DNA of 64,000 nucleotides from an uncultured Synergistales bacterium (GCA_905233565.1 CAJOCL010000014.1:1-64000); one strand, 5' to 3'; counted from the first letter of the stretch, positions 41,835-51,335 are shown. Notes: generated by a model not told the origin, from the sequence alone. Program-made: numbers and translations.

Positions 41835-43232
41835 ATGAAGAATCTTTGCGTTCTCATCATGGCAGCCGGCAAAGGCACGAGAATGAAGAGCGCAGCACCT
41901 AAAGTATTACAGCCGGTTCTTGACCGTCCTATTATTGATTACGTTATAGGCAATGTCCTTGAAGCAGGAGTAAACCCCCAAGATACAGCAGTTCTAGTAG
42001 GTTCAGGGGGCGGGCTTGTTGAAGGACACATATCAAAAAAATTCCCGTCATTAAAAGTATTATGGCAGCATGAACAGTTAGGCACAGGCCACGCGGTTAA
42101 ATCTGCTCTGGACTGGTGGAAGGATTACGATTCCTTAATCGTCCTCAACGGTGATGTCCCCTTATTGAAGCCTGAAAGCCTGAAAGAATTAATATCAGCA
42201 TGTGAAAAAAATGACTGCACGGTAATAACTTTCAACGCTGAAAATCCGGGAGCTTACGGGAGAATAATACGCGGTGAAAATTCAGTCAGCATTGTTGAAT
42301 ACAAAGACGCATCGCCCGAACAGCGAAAAATTAACGAAGTCAACGCAGGCTGTTACGCCTTCAAAGTAAAATCCCTTCTGAAAATCATAAACTCAATAAC
42401 AAATAATAACGCTCAGAAAGAATATTATATTACTGATTCACTGGGCTTAATGAATGAACAGGGAATGACTACGGGGGCGTTTATTCTGCCTGAAGAGGAA
42501 ATGCAGGGCGTTAATACTCAGGCTGAACTTGCAGGGGTATCACGCGCAATGAGGATGAGAATTTTATCTCGCTGGCTCAATGAAGGAGTAATAATTTATG
42601 ACCCTGAAAGCGTATACATCGGCCCTGACGTAATACTTTCGCCGGATGTTTCAATTATGCCCAACGTTCAGATCTGGGGCAGTTCAAAAATCGGTGAAGG
42701 AAGCGTTATCGGTTCAGGTTCAATTCTTACAAATGCTGAAATCGGCAGGAACGTTAAAATTATTGCCTATGCCGTAATCGAAAACAGCATTATCAAAGAC
42801 GGCGCAAAGGCCGGGCCGTTCTGTTACATACGCGATAATACGTGCCTTGAAGAAAAATCATTCGCGGGGAAATTCGTAGAGCTTAAAAATTCGCACATCG
42901 GCGAGGGGTCAAAAGTTCCTCACCTGTCATATATGGGAGATGCAACACTCGGCCATGATGTAAATATCGGCGCAGGAAGCATAACCTGTAATTATGACGG
43001 CGAGAATAAAAATAAAACTTTCATCGGCAATAACTGCTTTATCGGTTCAAACACGATGTTTGTTGCGCCCGTTGAATTGGATGACGGCGCAGCAACTGCC
43101 GCAGGTTCCGTGATAACCCAGAAAGTGCCGGAAAATTCACTCGGTGTAGGGAGGGCAAGACAGAAAAATATAGCGGACTGGTCATTACGTAATCACCATA
43201 ACCACAAGACTACAGCGAAAGGGGAAGAGTAA
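41835..43232 (+). CDS. glmU: Bifunctional GlmU, uridyltransferase / glucosamine-1-phosphate acetyltransferase
   Basis: A 465-aa cytosolic enzyme making UDP-GlcNAc for wall and lipid synthesis. The N-terminal pyrophosphorylase has LIMAAGKGTRMKSAAPKVL, LGTGHAVKSAL and LNGDVPLL; the C-terminal left-handed beta-helix (from about 245) has hexapeptide repeats and ends with KTFIGNNCFIGSNTMFVAPVEL. ATG 41835 is preferred because GAGGTGAT lies just upstream; GTG 41823 and ATG 41826 in the same frame fall within that site. It is 2 bases from prs, with which it is normally paired. Confidence 0.95.
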   Translation: MKNLCVLIMAAGKGTRMKSAAPKVLQPVLDRPIIDYVIGNVLEAGVNPQDTAVLVGSGGGLVEGHISKKFPSLKVLWQHEQLGTGHAVKSALDWWKDYDSLIVLNGDVPLLKPESLKELISACEKNDCTVITFNAENPGAYGRIIRGENSVSIVEYKDASPEQRKINEVNAGCYAFKVKSLLKIINSITNNNAQKEYYITDSLGLMNEQGMTTGAFILPEEEMQGVNTQAELAGVSRAMRMRILSRWLNEGVIIYDPESVYIGPDVILSPDVSIMPNVQIWGSSKIGEGSVIGSGSILTNAEIGRNVKIIAYAVIENSIIKDGAKAGPFCYIRDNTCLEEKSFAGKFVELKNSHIGEGSKVPHLSYMGDATLGHDVNIGAGSITCNYDGENKNKTFIGNNCFIGSNTMFVAPVELDDGAATAAGSVITQKVPENSLGVGRARQKNIADWSLRNHHNHKTTAKGEE

Positions 43233-43234
43233 TT

Positions 43235-44200
43235 TTGTCCAGAGGAAACGGGCTCAAGATAATATCAGGAAACGCACACCCTGAATTTGCACAGAGAATA
43301 AGCGATCAGCTCAATGTGCCTTTAGCGGAGGTCAGAATATTCAAATTCTCAGACACTGAAACCGGCATAGCACTTGACGAAAGCGTCAGGGGTTCAGACG
43401 TATTTATAATACAGCCTACATGTCAGCCGGCTAATGAAAATATAATGAACCTGCTTATAATGGCAGATGCCGTCAAACGTGCCTCAGCTCATTATGTAAA
43501 TGCCGTAATCCCATATTTCGGTTACGGAAGGCAGGACAGGAAAGCAAAGCCTAGAGAGCCGATAACTGCAAAGCTCGTAGCTAATATTTTGACTCACGGG
43601 GGAATTGACAGGATAATAACGGCTGATCTTCACGCCGGGCAGCTTCAGGGATTTTTTGACATTCCTGTTGATCATTTAACGGCAATGAATTTATTTGCTT
43701 CATACTTCAAGGAATTTTTAGCCGATGACCTGAAAGAAGGAAAAGTTGTTGTCGTTTCGCCCGATGTCGGGGGAGTTGCGAGGGCGCGGAAATTTGCCGT
43801 TAAGCTGGGTGTTGACATTGCCATTGTTGACAAGAGACGTTCCCACGATGTTGCGAACGTCTCCGAAGTCATGGACATTGTAGGCAATATCAAAGGCAGA
43901 ACGGCTATACTTGTTGATGACATTATCGACACTGCCGGGACTATATGCCATGCTGCCGACGGCCTGATTGAAAGGGGCTGCCAGAGAGTTTTTGCCTGTG
44001 CAACGCATGCCGTACTTTCAGGGAAAGCAATGGAATGTATATCCAAGTCAGGAATTGAAAAGCTCGTTTTTTCTGACACAATACCGCTTACGCCTGACAA
44101 GAAGACGGATAAAATTTTACAGCTTTCCATAGCTCCCGAATTTGCCGAAGCTATAAGGCGCGTACATGACGAACACCCGATAAGCCAGATGTTCGAGTGA
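43235..44200 (+). CDS. prs: Ribose-phosphate pyrophosphokinase
   Basis: A 321-aa enzyme making PRPP from ribose 5-phosphate and ATP. Signatures: FKFSDTETGIALDESVRGSDVFIIQPT, the ATP loop YFGYGRQDRKAKPREPI, DLHAGQLQGFFDIPVDHL and the PRPP-binding loop AILVDDIIDTAGTI. Start TTG 43235 with GGGGAAGAG upstream. It follows glmU at 2 bases and ends at a terminator. Confidence 0.96.
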   Translation: MSRGNGLKIISGNAHPEFAQRISDQLNVPLAEVRIFKFSDTETGIALDESVRGSDVFIIQPTCQPANENIMNLLIMADAVKRASAHYVNAVIPYFGYGRQDRKAKPREPITAKLVANILTHGGIDRIITADLHAGQLQGFFDIPVDHLTAMNLFASYFKEFLADDLKEGKVVVVSPDVGGVARARKFAVKLGVDIAIVDKRRSHDVANVSEVMDIVGNIKGRTAILVDDIIDTAGTICHAADGLIERGCQRVFACATHAVLSGKAMECISKSGIEKLVFSDTIPLTPDKKTDKILQLSIAPEFAEAIRRVHDEHPISQMFE

Positions 44201-44226
44201 ATTATAAATAAATAAGAATTACATGG

Positions 44227-44257
44227 CCGGGAACCTTAAAGGGTGTCCCGGTTTTTT
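44227..44257 (+). terminator. Rho-independent terminator after prs
   Basis: CCGGGA (44227-44232) and TCCCGG (44246-44251) form the stem, with ACC/GGGT extending it inward, followed by six T. Confidence 0.85.
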
Positions 44258-44258
44258 C

Positions 44259-44267
44259 TGATATAAT
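44259..44267 (+). promoter_or_regulatory. Extended -10 promoter
   Basis: TGATATAAT directly follows the terminator and lies about 28-40 bases before the nucleoside kinase start. A second TATAAT follows at 44272. Confidence 0.55.
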
Positions 44268-44294
44268 CGAATATAATCAAGATATTTTAAGGAG

Positions 44295-44954
44295 ATGTCA
44301 AGACTTTTGGGACAAATTCAAATTATTGTTGAGGGAATGACTGCGAGCGGAAAGTCTACAATCGTTAATCTTCTTTCAGAGCGTTTAGGCTTTGAGGTAA
44401 TGCCCGAAGAATTTAGAGACCCTTTAGACCTTCTCAGCCGTTTTCATCATGAAAAAGAAAAATGGGCGTTCCCAATGCAGCTGAACTTTCTTTCAACGCG
44501 TTTCGGACAGTATTTGTGTGCAAGCGAGGGAGATAATTACATACTCGACAGGAGCATATTCGGCGATAAAGTCTACGCAACACTGTATTACAGGAGCGGT
44601 TACTTCAGGGACAGCCAGTTCGGCTGTTATCTTACGCTTTATGATTCACTGCTGAGATATGTTAAGAAGCCGAAATTATTTATTCTCGTACGCTGCAGGT
44701 TCGATGAGATTATGCGCCGTATTCACAGCAGGGGAAGACAGGACGAGATTGACGCGGGCGAATCTTACTGGAGAAGTTTATATGATGCTTATATGCCGTT
44801 CCTTGATTTCGTGAAATCAGAATTTCAAAGCGATGTTACGTTCTATGAGCTTGAACTGTCAAACCCTGATTTTATTAATACGCCGTCAATGGTCAATAAA
44901 TTTCTTGAGGACGTAAAATCATATTTCCCCGAACGAAAATTCCCGTCTGATTAA
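44295..44954 (+). CDS. Deoxynucleoside kinase
   Basis: A 219-aa salvage kinase of the dGK/dCK/dAK group. The P-loop is VEGMTASGKSTIVNLL, the conserved DRS of this fold is ILDRSIFGDKVYA, and the lid arginines lie in FDEIMRRIHSRGRQDE. The listed start ATG 44295 abuts AAGGAG with no spacing, so TTG 44307 in the same frame, 12 bases away, is at least as likely and gives 215 aa beginning MGQIQIIVEG. Base specificity cannot be read. Confidence 0.85.
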   Translation: MSRLLGQIQIIVEGMTASGKSTIVNLLSERLGFEVMPEEFRDPLDLLSRFHHEKEKWAFPMQLNFLSTRFGQYLCASEGDNYILDRSIFGDKVYATLYYRSGYFRDSQFGCYLTLYDSLLRYVKKPKLFILVRCRFDEIMRRIHSRGRQDEIDAGESYWRSLYDAYMPFLDFVKSEFQSDVTFYELELSNPDFINTPSMVNKFLEDVKSYFPERKFPSD

Positions 44955-44964
44955 ATTAACGGCC

Positions 44965-45726
44965 ATGAATATTAGAGAACTTTTGAATCATATTGGCACT
45001 TTTGCACCTTTTGAGCTTGCCGAAGATTGGGACAACTCAGGCTTGCTGATAGGCTGTTACGGTTCTGACGTAAAACGTGTAGGAGTCTGTCTTGATGCAG
45101 TGAGTGAAGCAGTAATTGAGGCCGATAATCAGGGCTGCAACGTCCTTGTAACTCATCACCCGTTAATATTCAGGCCGCTGAAAAATATAACTGACAATGA
45201 CGAACAGGGACGGACAATCATAGAGGCAGTAAAAAGAAACGTTGCAATAATAGCCTCTCACACTAACTGGGACAAGGCATACGGCGGTGTCAATGATACA
45301 CTTGCAGGATTAATAAAACTTAAAGACACTGAGCCTTTGGGAACGTTCGGAGTTATCGGAACATTGCCCGAAAAAATGAAGATTAATGATTTTGCTGAAT
45401 ACGTAAAATCTTCATGGAAAGTTTCAAGGCTTGATATATATTCAAAAAATCTCAATGACACTGTATCACGCGCTGCATTGTGCGGAGGTTCAGGCTCTGA
45501 GTTCTGGAAGTCTGCAAAGAAAATGAACGCAGATATATATCTTACGGCTGACATGAAATATCATGAGATTTCAGACGCTGTAAATGATGGCATGACAATA
45601 GGATTAGTCAATCACGGCGAAATGGAAAGGGCATCAATACAGGAGCTTGCAAGAAAAATTTCAGAATCCGGAATTGAGACCGTAATTATTGATGTTGAGG
45701 CACTTCCAAAGCCTATGATAATATAG
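44965..45726 (+). CDS. NIF3-like dinuclear metal-centre protein
   Basis: A 253-aa protein of the DUF34/NIF3 family, sometimes labelled GTP cyclohydrolase I type 2. The metal ligands are visible: LVTHHPLIFRPL near residue 65, ASHTNWDKAYGGVND near 100, and NHGEMERAS near 215. AEDWDNSGLLIG at the N-terminus is typical. The function is not settled for the family; a role in metal or GTP-derived metabolism is proposed. It lies in an apparent operon with the upstream kinase and trpS. Confidence 0.9.
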   Translation: MNIRELLNHIGTFAPFELAEDWDNSGLLIGCYGSDVKRVGVCLDAVSEAVIEADNQGCNVLVTHHPLIFRPLKNITDNDEQGRTIIEAVKRNVAIIASHTNWDKAYGGVNDTLAGLIKLKDTEPLGTFGVIGTLPEKMKINDFAEYVKSSWKVSRLDIYSKNLNDTVSRAALCGGSGSEFWKSAKKMNADIYLTADMKYHEISDAVNDGMTIGLVNHGEMERASIQELARKISESGIETVIIDVEALPKPMII

Positions 45727-45743
45727 GAGCATTACACATAAAA

Positions 45744-46754
45744 ATGAAAAAACGAGTATTAAGCGCAATGAGACCTACAGGCCCGTTACATTTAGGACAC
45801 ATGGCCGGAGCATTAAGCAATTTTATAAAATTGCAGAATAACGAGAATTACGAGTGCTATTACGCAATTGCAGACTGGCACGCCCTTACTTCAAATTACG
45901 AGGACAGCGAGAACACGGGCGAATTTTGTTACACTGCACTGCTTGACTGGCTCTCAGTCGGTCTTGATCCTGAAAAATCACCGCTGTTCATTCAGTCGCA
46001 TGTCCCGCAGCACGCCGAATTAGCATTAGCACTGGGAATGATTACGCCGCTGGGCTGGCTTTACCGTAACCCGACATACAAAGAGCAGCTTTTCAACATA
46101 AAAAATAAAGATTTAGGGACATACGGTTTTCTCGGCTACCCGGTTTTAATGGCCGCTGATATTTTGCTGTATAAGGCTGAACTTGTCCCGGTAGGCGAAG
46201 ACCAGAGCGCACACTTGGAATTAAGCCGCGAAACTGTAAGGCGTTTTAATAATTTATTCGGTGAGGGGATTCTTGTTGAACCTCAGCCGCTTTTTACGGA
46301 AACTCCGAAAGTTCCGGGAACTGACGGGCGCAAAATGAGCAAGTCTTACGGCAACGCGCTGGAAATTTCAGAGAGTGCCGACTCAATGTGGCAGAAATTG
46401 AGAACTATGAAGACTGACCCCGCAAGAATGAGGCGGACAGATCCCGGCGATCCCGAAAAATGCCCCGTATGGGATCTTCACAAGGTCTTTAATCCTGATT
46501 CTGATGAAAGGGCTGAAATTTGCGAGGGCTGCAAATCTGCCGGTATGGGCTGCATAGACTGCAAAAAGAAGCTCAATGCCCATATTCAGGAGATGATGAC
46601 CCCAGTACGCGAGAGGCGCGCAAAATATGAGGGCAAAAAATCCCTGCTTGATGAAATTTTTGCTGACGGTGCCGAACGTGCCGGAAAGACTGCACGTCAG
46701 ACAATGAGCGAGATTTATCCAGCTATGGGACTTCTAATTAACCCTAAGAGATAA
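45744..46754 (+). CDS. trpS: Tryptophanyl-tRNA synthetase
   Basis: A 336-aa class I synthetase. The HIGH-type motif is RPTGPLHLGHMAGAL, the KMSKS motif is DGRKMSKSYGNAL, and VGEDQSAHLELSRE and FLGYPVLMAADILLY are diagnostic. A cysteine set C-x2-C...C-x2-C (AEICEGCKSAGMGCIDCKK, about residue 250) suggests a zinc or Fe-S site, as in Thermotoga-type TrpRS. Length is normal. The restriction gene begins 4 bases after its stop. Confidence 0.95.
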   Translation: MKKRVLSAMRPTGPLHLGHMAGALSNFIKLQNNENYECYYAIADWHALTSNYEDSENTGEFCYTALLDWLSVGLDPEKSPLFIQSHVPQHAELALALGMITPLGWLYRNPTYKEQLFNIKNKDLGTYGFLGYPVLMAADILLYKAELVPVGEDQSAHLELSRETVRRFNNLFGEGILVEPQPLFTETPKVPGTDGRKMSKSYGNALEISESADSMWQKLRTMKTDPARMRRTDPGDPEKCPVWDLHKVFNPDSDERAEICEGCKSAGMGCIDCKKKLNAHIQEMMTPVRERRAKYEGKKSLLDEIFADGAERAGKTARQTMSEIYPAMGLLINPKR

Positions 46755-46758
46755 GCAA

Positions 46759-47538
46759 ATGTCCTCAGAGTTTCCCGAATATGAAAAGCTGATATTCAAA
46801 ATACCTGTTGAATCAGAATCGTACAAAAATGATTCTGATTTTGTCATACGTCAGATAACAGCAATTCTTGACGTTCAAAAACTAGCCGGAAATAACAGGA
46901 TTATCATCAATACGAACCTGAGATCGGGTCTGCCTTTGAAAGATATAAACAAGATAGCAGGGCCGATGATTGAAGCATGGGCTTTTGAAATTTTTTCGGG
47001 AATCACGGATGACGAGAACAACATTTATCACCTCATTAATGCTGAAGCTCAAGAACGCCTTGACATGGCCGATTTAATCCTGCAGTTCCGTAAAAACAAA
47101 ACGGTTATTACAGGCAATATTGATGTTAAGGCAACAGCAGATGATATTGAACACAGCGGAAGAAGTCCTAATATTACTTCATTCAGCAGAATAAGAACTG
47201 CTTATATTACAGATCCTGATTTTATGTTCATCATTCTTTCAGTAAGGCATAAAATTTATTCAGAACGCAACAAGAATACAAATCTTATTGACGGAATTAT
47301 GGAAATCACAAACTATAAGGCTTATGACCTTAAATTCATAAGCGATGCTGATATAAGCTATAATCCTGCGCTTGGAACCGGCCAGATTCAAGTGAAAGAC
47401 ATCCATTATGTGGGTTTTCAGTACAGAACTGCTTGGGAAATGTGTCAGCTGCTGGACAAGAAATTTCTGAACAGTTCACGGCGTACGTTCAATGATTTTT
47501 ACAGAGAGGCAAAAAAGCACAAATGGATCAAAGAATAA
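46759..47538 (+). CDS. Putative type II restriction endonuclease
   Basis: A 259-aa protein encoded directly before and overlapping by 16 bases a DNA methyltransferase. I cannot name the family, but a PD-(D/E)XK-like core is plausible: Glu in EAQERLDMADLIL, then VITGNIDVKATADD with an Asp-x-Lys on the predicted central strand. There is no signal peptide or membrane segment. The call rests on this motif and on pairing with the methyltransferase. Recognition site unknown. Codon use looks slightly more AT-rich than flanking genes. Confidence 0.65.
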   Translation: MSSEFPEYEKLIFKIPVESESYKNDSDFVIRQITAILDVQKLAGNNRIIINTNLRSGLPLKDINKIAGPMIEAWAFEIFSGITDDENNIYHLINAEAQERLDMADLILQFRKNKTVITGNIDVKATADDIEHSGRSPNITSFSRIRTAYITDPDFMFIILSVRHKIYSERNKNTNLIDGIMEITNYKAYDLKFISDADISYNPALGTGQIQVKDIHYVGFQYRTAWEMCQLLDKKFLNSSRRTFNDFYREAKKHKWIKE

Positions 47539-48344
47539 TTACAATATGCGGCGATGCTTCGGAAGAGATGAAGAAAATTCCTGACTCTTCAATAAAACTT
47601 ATTGCCACAGATCCGCCTTATAATCTAAGCAAAGATTACGGAAAAAGCAAAGACAGTCTGGCTTTTGATGAATATCTGGAATTTTCAAGGCAGTGGCTCA
47701 AAGAGGCAAAGCGTGTCCTTACAGATGACGGTTCTATATATATCTTCATGGGAATGCGCTATATTTCGTATATATATATTATTCTTGAACAGGAACTTGG
47801 CATGACTTTCAACTCGTGGATAACCTGGCATTACACTCAGGGCATAGGAAAGACACGTGGATTTTCACCGCGTCATGATGATATTCTGTTTTTCACTAAG
47901 CACCCTGCAAGTTTCACTTTCAATCTTGATGATATAAGAGTGCCTCAGAAATATTACCGTCATGCAAATAATATGTCAGGCGCAAATCCTGGAAATGTCT
48001 GGGAGTTCTCACACGTCCATTACTGTAACAGAAACAGGAGAAATCACCCCACCCAGAAACCGGAGGCATTATTTGAAAGAATCATTCTCGCTTCGTCAAA
48101 TGCAGGCGACATGGTACTAGATCCTTTTATGGGAAGCGGTACATCTCTCAGGGTATGCCAGCAGTTAAACAGAAATGCCGTAGGAATAGATATAAATCCT
48201 GACTATAAGGCCATGACAGATGAAAGGCTTTCGGGAGAGTTTTCAGGCTTTGATTCGTTTGACGAGAGAATGAAAAGAAATACATTTTACGATTATAATT
48301 ATGCTGAAAGTAAACAGCTTGATTTTTTTAGTGCGATAAGATAA
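47523..48344 (+). CDS. Type II DNA methyltransferase (N6-adenine or N4-cytosine, beta class)
   Basis: A 273-aa modification enzyme. The catalytic motif IV DPPYNLSKDYGK occurs near the N-terminus (about residue 31), and the SAM-binding FxGxG motif VLDPFMGSGTSLRVC occurs near the C-terminus, the beta-class order. NHPTQKPEALFERII, usual before motif I, is also present. DPPYNL is more common in N6-adenine enzymes. It presumably protects against the endonuclease upstream. It ends 2 bases before scpA, an unusually tight fit for accessory DNA. Confidence 0.9.
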   Translation: MDQRIITICGDASEEMKKIPDSSIKLIATDPPYNLSKDYGKSKDSLAFDEYLEFSRQWLKEAKRVLTDDGSIYIFMGMRYISYIYIILEQELGMTFNSWITWHYTQGIGKTRGFSPRHDDILFFTKHPASFTFNLDDIRVPQKYYRHANNMSGANPGNVWEFSHVHYCNRNRRNHPTQKPEALFERIILASSNAGDMVLDPFMGSGTSLRVCQQLNRNAVGIDINPDYKAMTDERLSGEFSGFDSFDERMKRNTFYDYNYAESKQLDFFSAIR

Positions 48345-48346
48345 TA

Positions 48347-49108
48347 ATGAAAAACTTTGATATTTCATTCGAGATTAACATAGACGGTTACTCAGGCCCG
48401 TTTGACCTGCTGTGTTCACTAGTTGAGAACAAAAAATTCCAAGTCTCTGGAATCAAAATATCACAGCTCATAAAGATTTACGGACTTTATCTCGTCAAGA
48501 CCAGCCAGACCCCTGCGGATACTCTCGCGGAGTTCTTTTACATGACTGCAGGATTATTGCTTGAGAAGACACGCTCACTTCTGCCCGGTTCAAAGCCTGA
48601 AGATGATTCTGAGACTATCCCGAACGAACAGCAGTTCTTGAAATCTCTTGAACGTTACAGGCCGTACAGAAAGGCATATTTGGAACTTGCCGAAAAATTC
48701 GCGTCCCAGTCAAAATTTTTCAGGCGCAAAATCCCCGAATTAACCGAAAACCCGGAACGCGAAATAATTATCAGCAGTTCAAGCGTCTATATTCTCGCTA
48801 AAACTTGGAAATCAATTCACGAAAAATATTCACAAAATCTCAGGACTAAACGCGATTTGGCTGAAAGTCAGGCAAAAGCCGACTGGGACGGATTCGCGGA
48901 AAATGACCAGAAACAAATAGACTCAAGAATTATTGAACTTCAGGAATTAATGAAATTTTCACGTTCCCTGAGTTTCAACGGCCTCTGCAGTTCGGGCGGA
49001 AATCTCGTTGTTACCCTGCTTGCTGTCCTCGAACTTTGCAGAATGGGAAAGGCTTATATTGAACAGGATGAGTTATTCGCAGATGTCAGAATTATCACAA
49101 AAGATTGA
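48347..49108 (+). CDS. scpA: Segregation and condensation protein ScpA
   Basis: The 253-aa kleisin of the SMC condensin. The N-terminal SMC-neck-binding part has IDGYSGPFDLLCSLVENKKF and MTAGLLLEKTRSLLPG, as in ScpA; the middle is helical and variable; the C-terminal winged helix includes VTLLAVLELCRMGKAYIEQDELFADVRI, which is diagnostic. It overlaps scpB by about 26 bases. Confidence 0.93.
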   Translation: MKNFDISFEINIDGYSGPFDLLCSLVENKKFQVSGIKISQLIKIYGLYLVKTSQTPADTLAEFFYMTAGLLLEKTRSLLPGSKPEDDSETIPNEQQFLKSLERYRPYRKAYLELAEKFASQSKFFRRKIPELTENPEREIIISSSSVYILAKTWKSIHEKYSQNLRTKRDLAESQAKADWDGFAENDQKQIDSRIIELQELMKFSRSLSFNGLCSSGGNLVVTLLAVLELCRMGKAYIEQDELFADVRIITKD

Positions 49109-49655
49109 AGCCCTGTTATTCATATCCCCGTCACCCGTAACTGAAAGCGAGCTTAAAAACGCGTTAAGCATTTCAGCGCGTACTTTAAGAAATGCGCTTG
49201 AAGAATTATCAGGCGTTCTTAATTCAGAAAATCACGGCATATTACTGCGTCAGATTGCGGGGGGCTGGGTTCTCGAAACAAGGCCGGAATTTGCCGACAT
49301 AATATCAGCTTTCAGAAATGACGAGAGGGAAAAGCGCATTCACCTCAGCAGGGCAGCTATAGAAACCGCAGCAATTATCGCCTACAATCAGCCCGTAACG
49401 CGTTCCGAAATTGACGAAATACGGGGGGTAAACTCAGGCAGTCCGCTCGCAAAACTGCTTGAACTCGGCATCATCAAAACTGCAGGACGAAAAAAAGAAG
49501 GCAGACCGTCATTGTTATACGCTACGACACCTAAATTTCTTGAAGTTTTCGGGCTTGATTCACTTGAAAATTTGCCGGCCATTGATGAAATTGAAATTGA
49601 TGAAATTGAAATAGAGAAAATACAGGAAATACAGGAGGAGGAAATTTCAACTTGA
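49083..49655 (+). CDS. scpB: Segregation and condensation protein ScpB
   Basis: The 190-aa partner of ScpA. Tandem winged helices with QKIEALLFISPSPVTESEL, LLRQIAGGWVLETRPEF, RAAIETAAIIAYNQPVTRSEIDEIRGVNS and GRPSLLYATTPKFLEVFGL, all family hallmarks. The C-terminal tail is a low-complexity acidic/Ile repeat (EIDEIEIDEIEIEKIQEIQE). ATG 49083 is preferred because the conserved region begins there; ATG 49068 in the same frame is possible. Confidence 0.93.
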   Translation: MSELSQKIEALLFISPSPVTESELKNALSISARTLRNALEELSGVLNSENHGILLRQIAGGWVLETRPEFADIISAFRNDEREKRIHLSRAAIETAAIIAYNQPVTRSEIDEIRGVNSGSPLAKLLELGIIKTAGRKKEGRPSLLYATTPKFLEVFGLDSLENLPAIDEIEIDEIEIEKIQEIQEEEIST

Positions 49656-50368
49656 GATTAAATGCTTTCTTGTCATCTTGCGGTGTTTCGTCGCGCCGGA
49701 AATCTGAAGCCGTCATTCTCAGCGGAAGGGTTCAGGTAAACGGGAAAATAGTTCTCGCGCCGTTTTTCAGCGTTGACCCTGAAAAAGATACAGTTACGCT
49801 TGACAAAAAAAAACTGAAACTCTCTGAGCATTCTTATTATGTCATAAACAAACCTTCAGGCTATGTATGTGCCGCAAGCGATAAATATTACCCCGTTGTC
49901 GTTGATTTAATTTCAGGCCATGAAGGGAGGCTTTACCCCGTCGGGAGGCTTGACAGGGAAACGGAAGGGCTGTTAATTCTCACGAATGACGGGAATTTTA
50001 CACAGAGCATTCTCCACCCTTCAAAAGAAATCCGCAAAGAATATGAGGCACTGTTAAATATTCCGATTAACCAAAAACAATTGGAACGCTGGCGGAAAGG
50101 CTTTGAAATTTCAGAAGGCCGCCATGTTAAGCCGATAAGTATTCAGGTTATTGACAGAGAACCGGAAAATCAATGGGTCAGTATAATTATTATTGAAGGA
50201 TTGAAACGGGAAGTAAGATTAATGGCAAAAGAGGCAGGATTCAACGTTCAGAAATTAATACGGCGGAAAATCGGCAGAATGAAACTTGAAAATCTAAGAA
50301 ACGGCGAATATGTCCGTTTGTCTTTTTCAGACCTGTACACTAAAATATTTAATGGCGGTATAGTTTAA
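49652..50368 (+). CDS. rRNA pseudouridine synthase, RsuA/RluB family
   Basis: A 238-aa enzyme. The N-terminal S4 RNA-binding domain (RLNAFLSSCGVSSRRKSEAV, LSGRVQVNG) is followed by the catalytic domain with the essential Asp in VGRLDRETEGLLILTNDG, YYVINKPSGYVCA and the terminal KLIRRKIGRMKLENL. It probably modifies 23S or 16S rRNA; RluB is the usual neighbour of scpAB, which favours that name. Start TTG 49652 lies 10 bases after GAGGAGG and overlaps the scpB stop. Confidence 0.92.
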   Translation: MRLNAFLSSCGVSSRRKSEAVILSGRVQVNGKIVLAPFFSVDPEKDTVTLDKKKLKLSEHSYYVINKPSGYVCAASDKYYPVVVDLISGHEGRLYPVGRLDRETEGLLILTNDGNFTQSILHPSKEIRKEYEALLNIPINQKQLERWRKGFEISEGRHVKPISIQVIDREPENQWVSIIIIEGLKREVRLMAKEAGFNVQKLIRRKIGRMKLENLRNGEYVRLSFSDLYTKIFNGGIV

Positions 50369-50419
50369 TTTTCCAGATATTAATTATTAAATAGATTATT
50401 AAAAGGGGGTTAAAAGTCC

Positions 50420-51310
50420 GTGAGTGAAATAGATGAAAAATCAAGGGAGTTAATTAAAACAAAAATTATAAGCAATATGCAGAATATAAAATCATTCCCA
50501 CAGTTCGTGCTTGAGACTATGAGGAAACTCAATGACCCCGAAAGCAGTGCTGCGGACGTTGCTCAAAGTCTCTCACGTGATGAAGGTCTGGTGCTGCGTA
50601 TTTTGAAACTCGCCAACTCTGCGGCCTACGGGGTAAGCCGTAATATCTCTAATATCGCCGAAGCCATTGCGCTTTTAGGTTACAAGAGCGTCAGCAATAT
50701 CATTCTTGCCGCTACCGTATATTCAGCAATGGATAAAGGCTTTACGGGCTACGCGCTTGACAGGGGCGAATTGTGGCGGCATTCCCTCATGGTTGCTTAC
50801 ACTTCAAGGCACCTTGCGGAAATGACGGGGAAAGTAGGCTCTGAAGATGCTTATGTCGGCGGACTTCTGCATGATATAGGCAAAGTAATTCTCAATGATT
50901 ATGTTCGTTTCGGCTACGGAATAATCGTAAAAATGGTCGAAGAGAAGCACATTCCCTTCACTGAAGCCGAATGGAAAGTTCTCGGCTTTGACCATGCAAT
51001 GATAGGCGAGATCCTTGTCGAAAAGTGGAACATGCCGAAGGCTTACAGTGCAGCTATTGCATATCATCATAAGCCTAACGACCTGCCTGAAAATCTGCTC
51101 GAATATCAGCCTTTGCTTGATGTCGTTACGGTTGCTAATACTATATGCCTTATGCTCGGAATCGGTCTCGGTGCTGACGGCCTGCAGGCTTATATGTTTC
51201 CTGAACCTGTAGAGAGGCTGGGGATAACGAATTTTGACAGCCTTTTGTCGGAAATGATTGACTTTGCCGGAAGTATTGCCGATGATATGGGCGACATGGC
51301 CGGGCTTTGA
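50420..51310 (+). CDS. HDOD-domain signalling protein
   Basis: A 296-aa cytosolic protein. The HDOD domain spans about residues 20-220: FPQFVLETMRKLNDPESSAADVAQSLSRDEGLVLRIL, LANSAAYGV, IAEAIALLGYKSVSNIIL and a partly kept HD site (RHSLMVAYTSR, GGLLHDIGKVIL, FDHAMIGEIL, AIAYHHKPND). Unlike many HDOD proteins it retains the H...HD...H...HH set of a metal phosphohydrolase, so enzymatic activity is possible. Such proteins act in second-messenger or stress signalling. Start GTG 50420 follows AAAGGGGGT. Confidence 0.88.
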   Translation: MSEIDEKSRELIKTKIISNMQNIKSFPQFVLETMRKLNDPESSAADVAQSLSRDEGLVLRILKLANSAAYGVSRNISNIAEAIALLGYKSVSNIILAATVYSAMDKGFTGYALDRGELWRHSLMVAYTSRHLAEMTGKVGSEDAYVGGLLHDIGKVILNDYVRFGYGIIVKMVEEKHIPFTEAEWKVLGFDHAMIGEILVEKWNMPKAYSAAIAYHHKPNDLPENLLEYQPLLDVVTVANTICLMLGIGLGADGLQAYMFPEPVERLGITNFDSLLSEMIDFAGSIADDMGDMAGL

Positions 51311-51335
51311 GCTTTTTGCTTCGAGAGGTTAAAAA

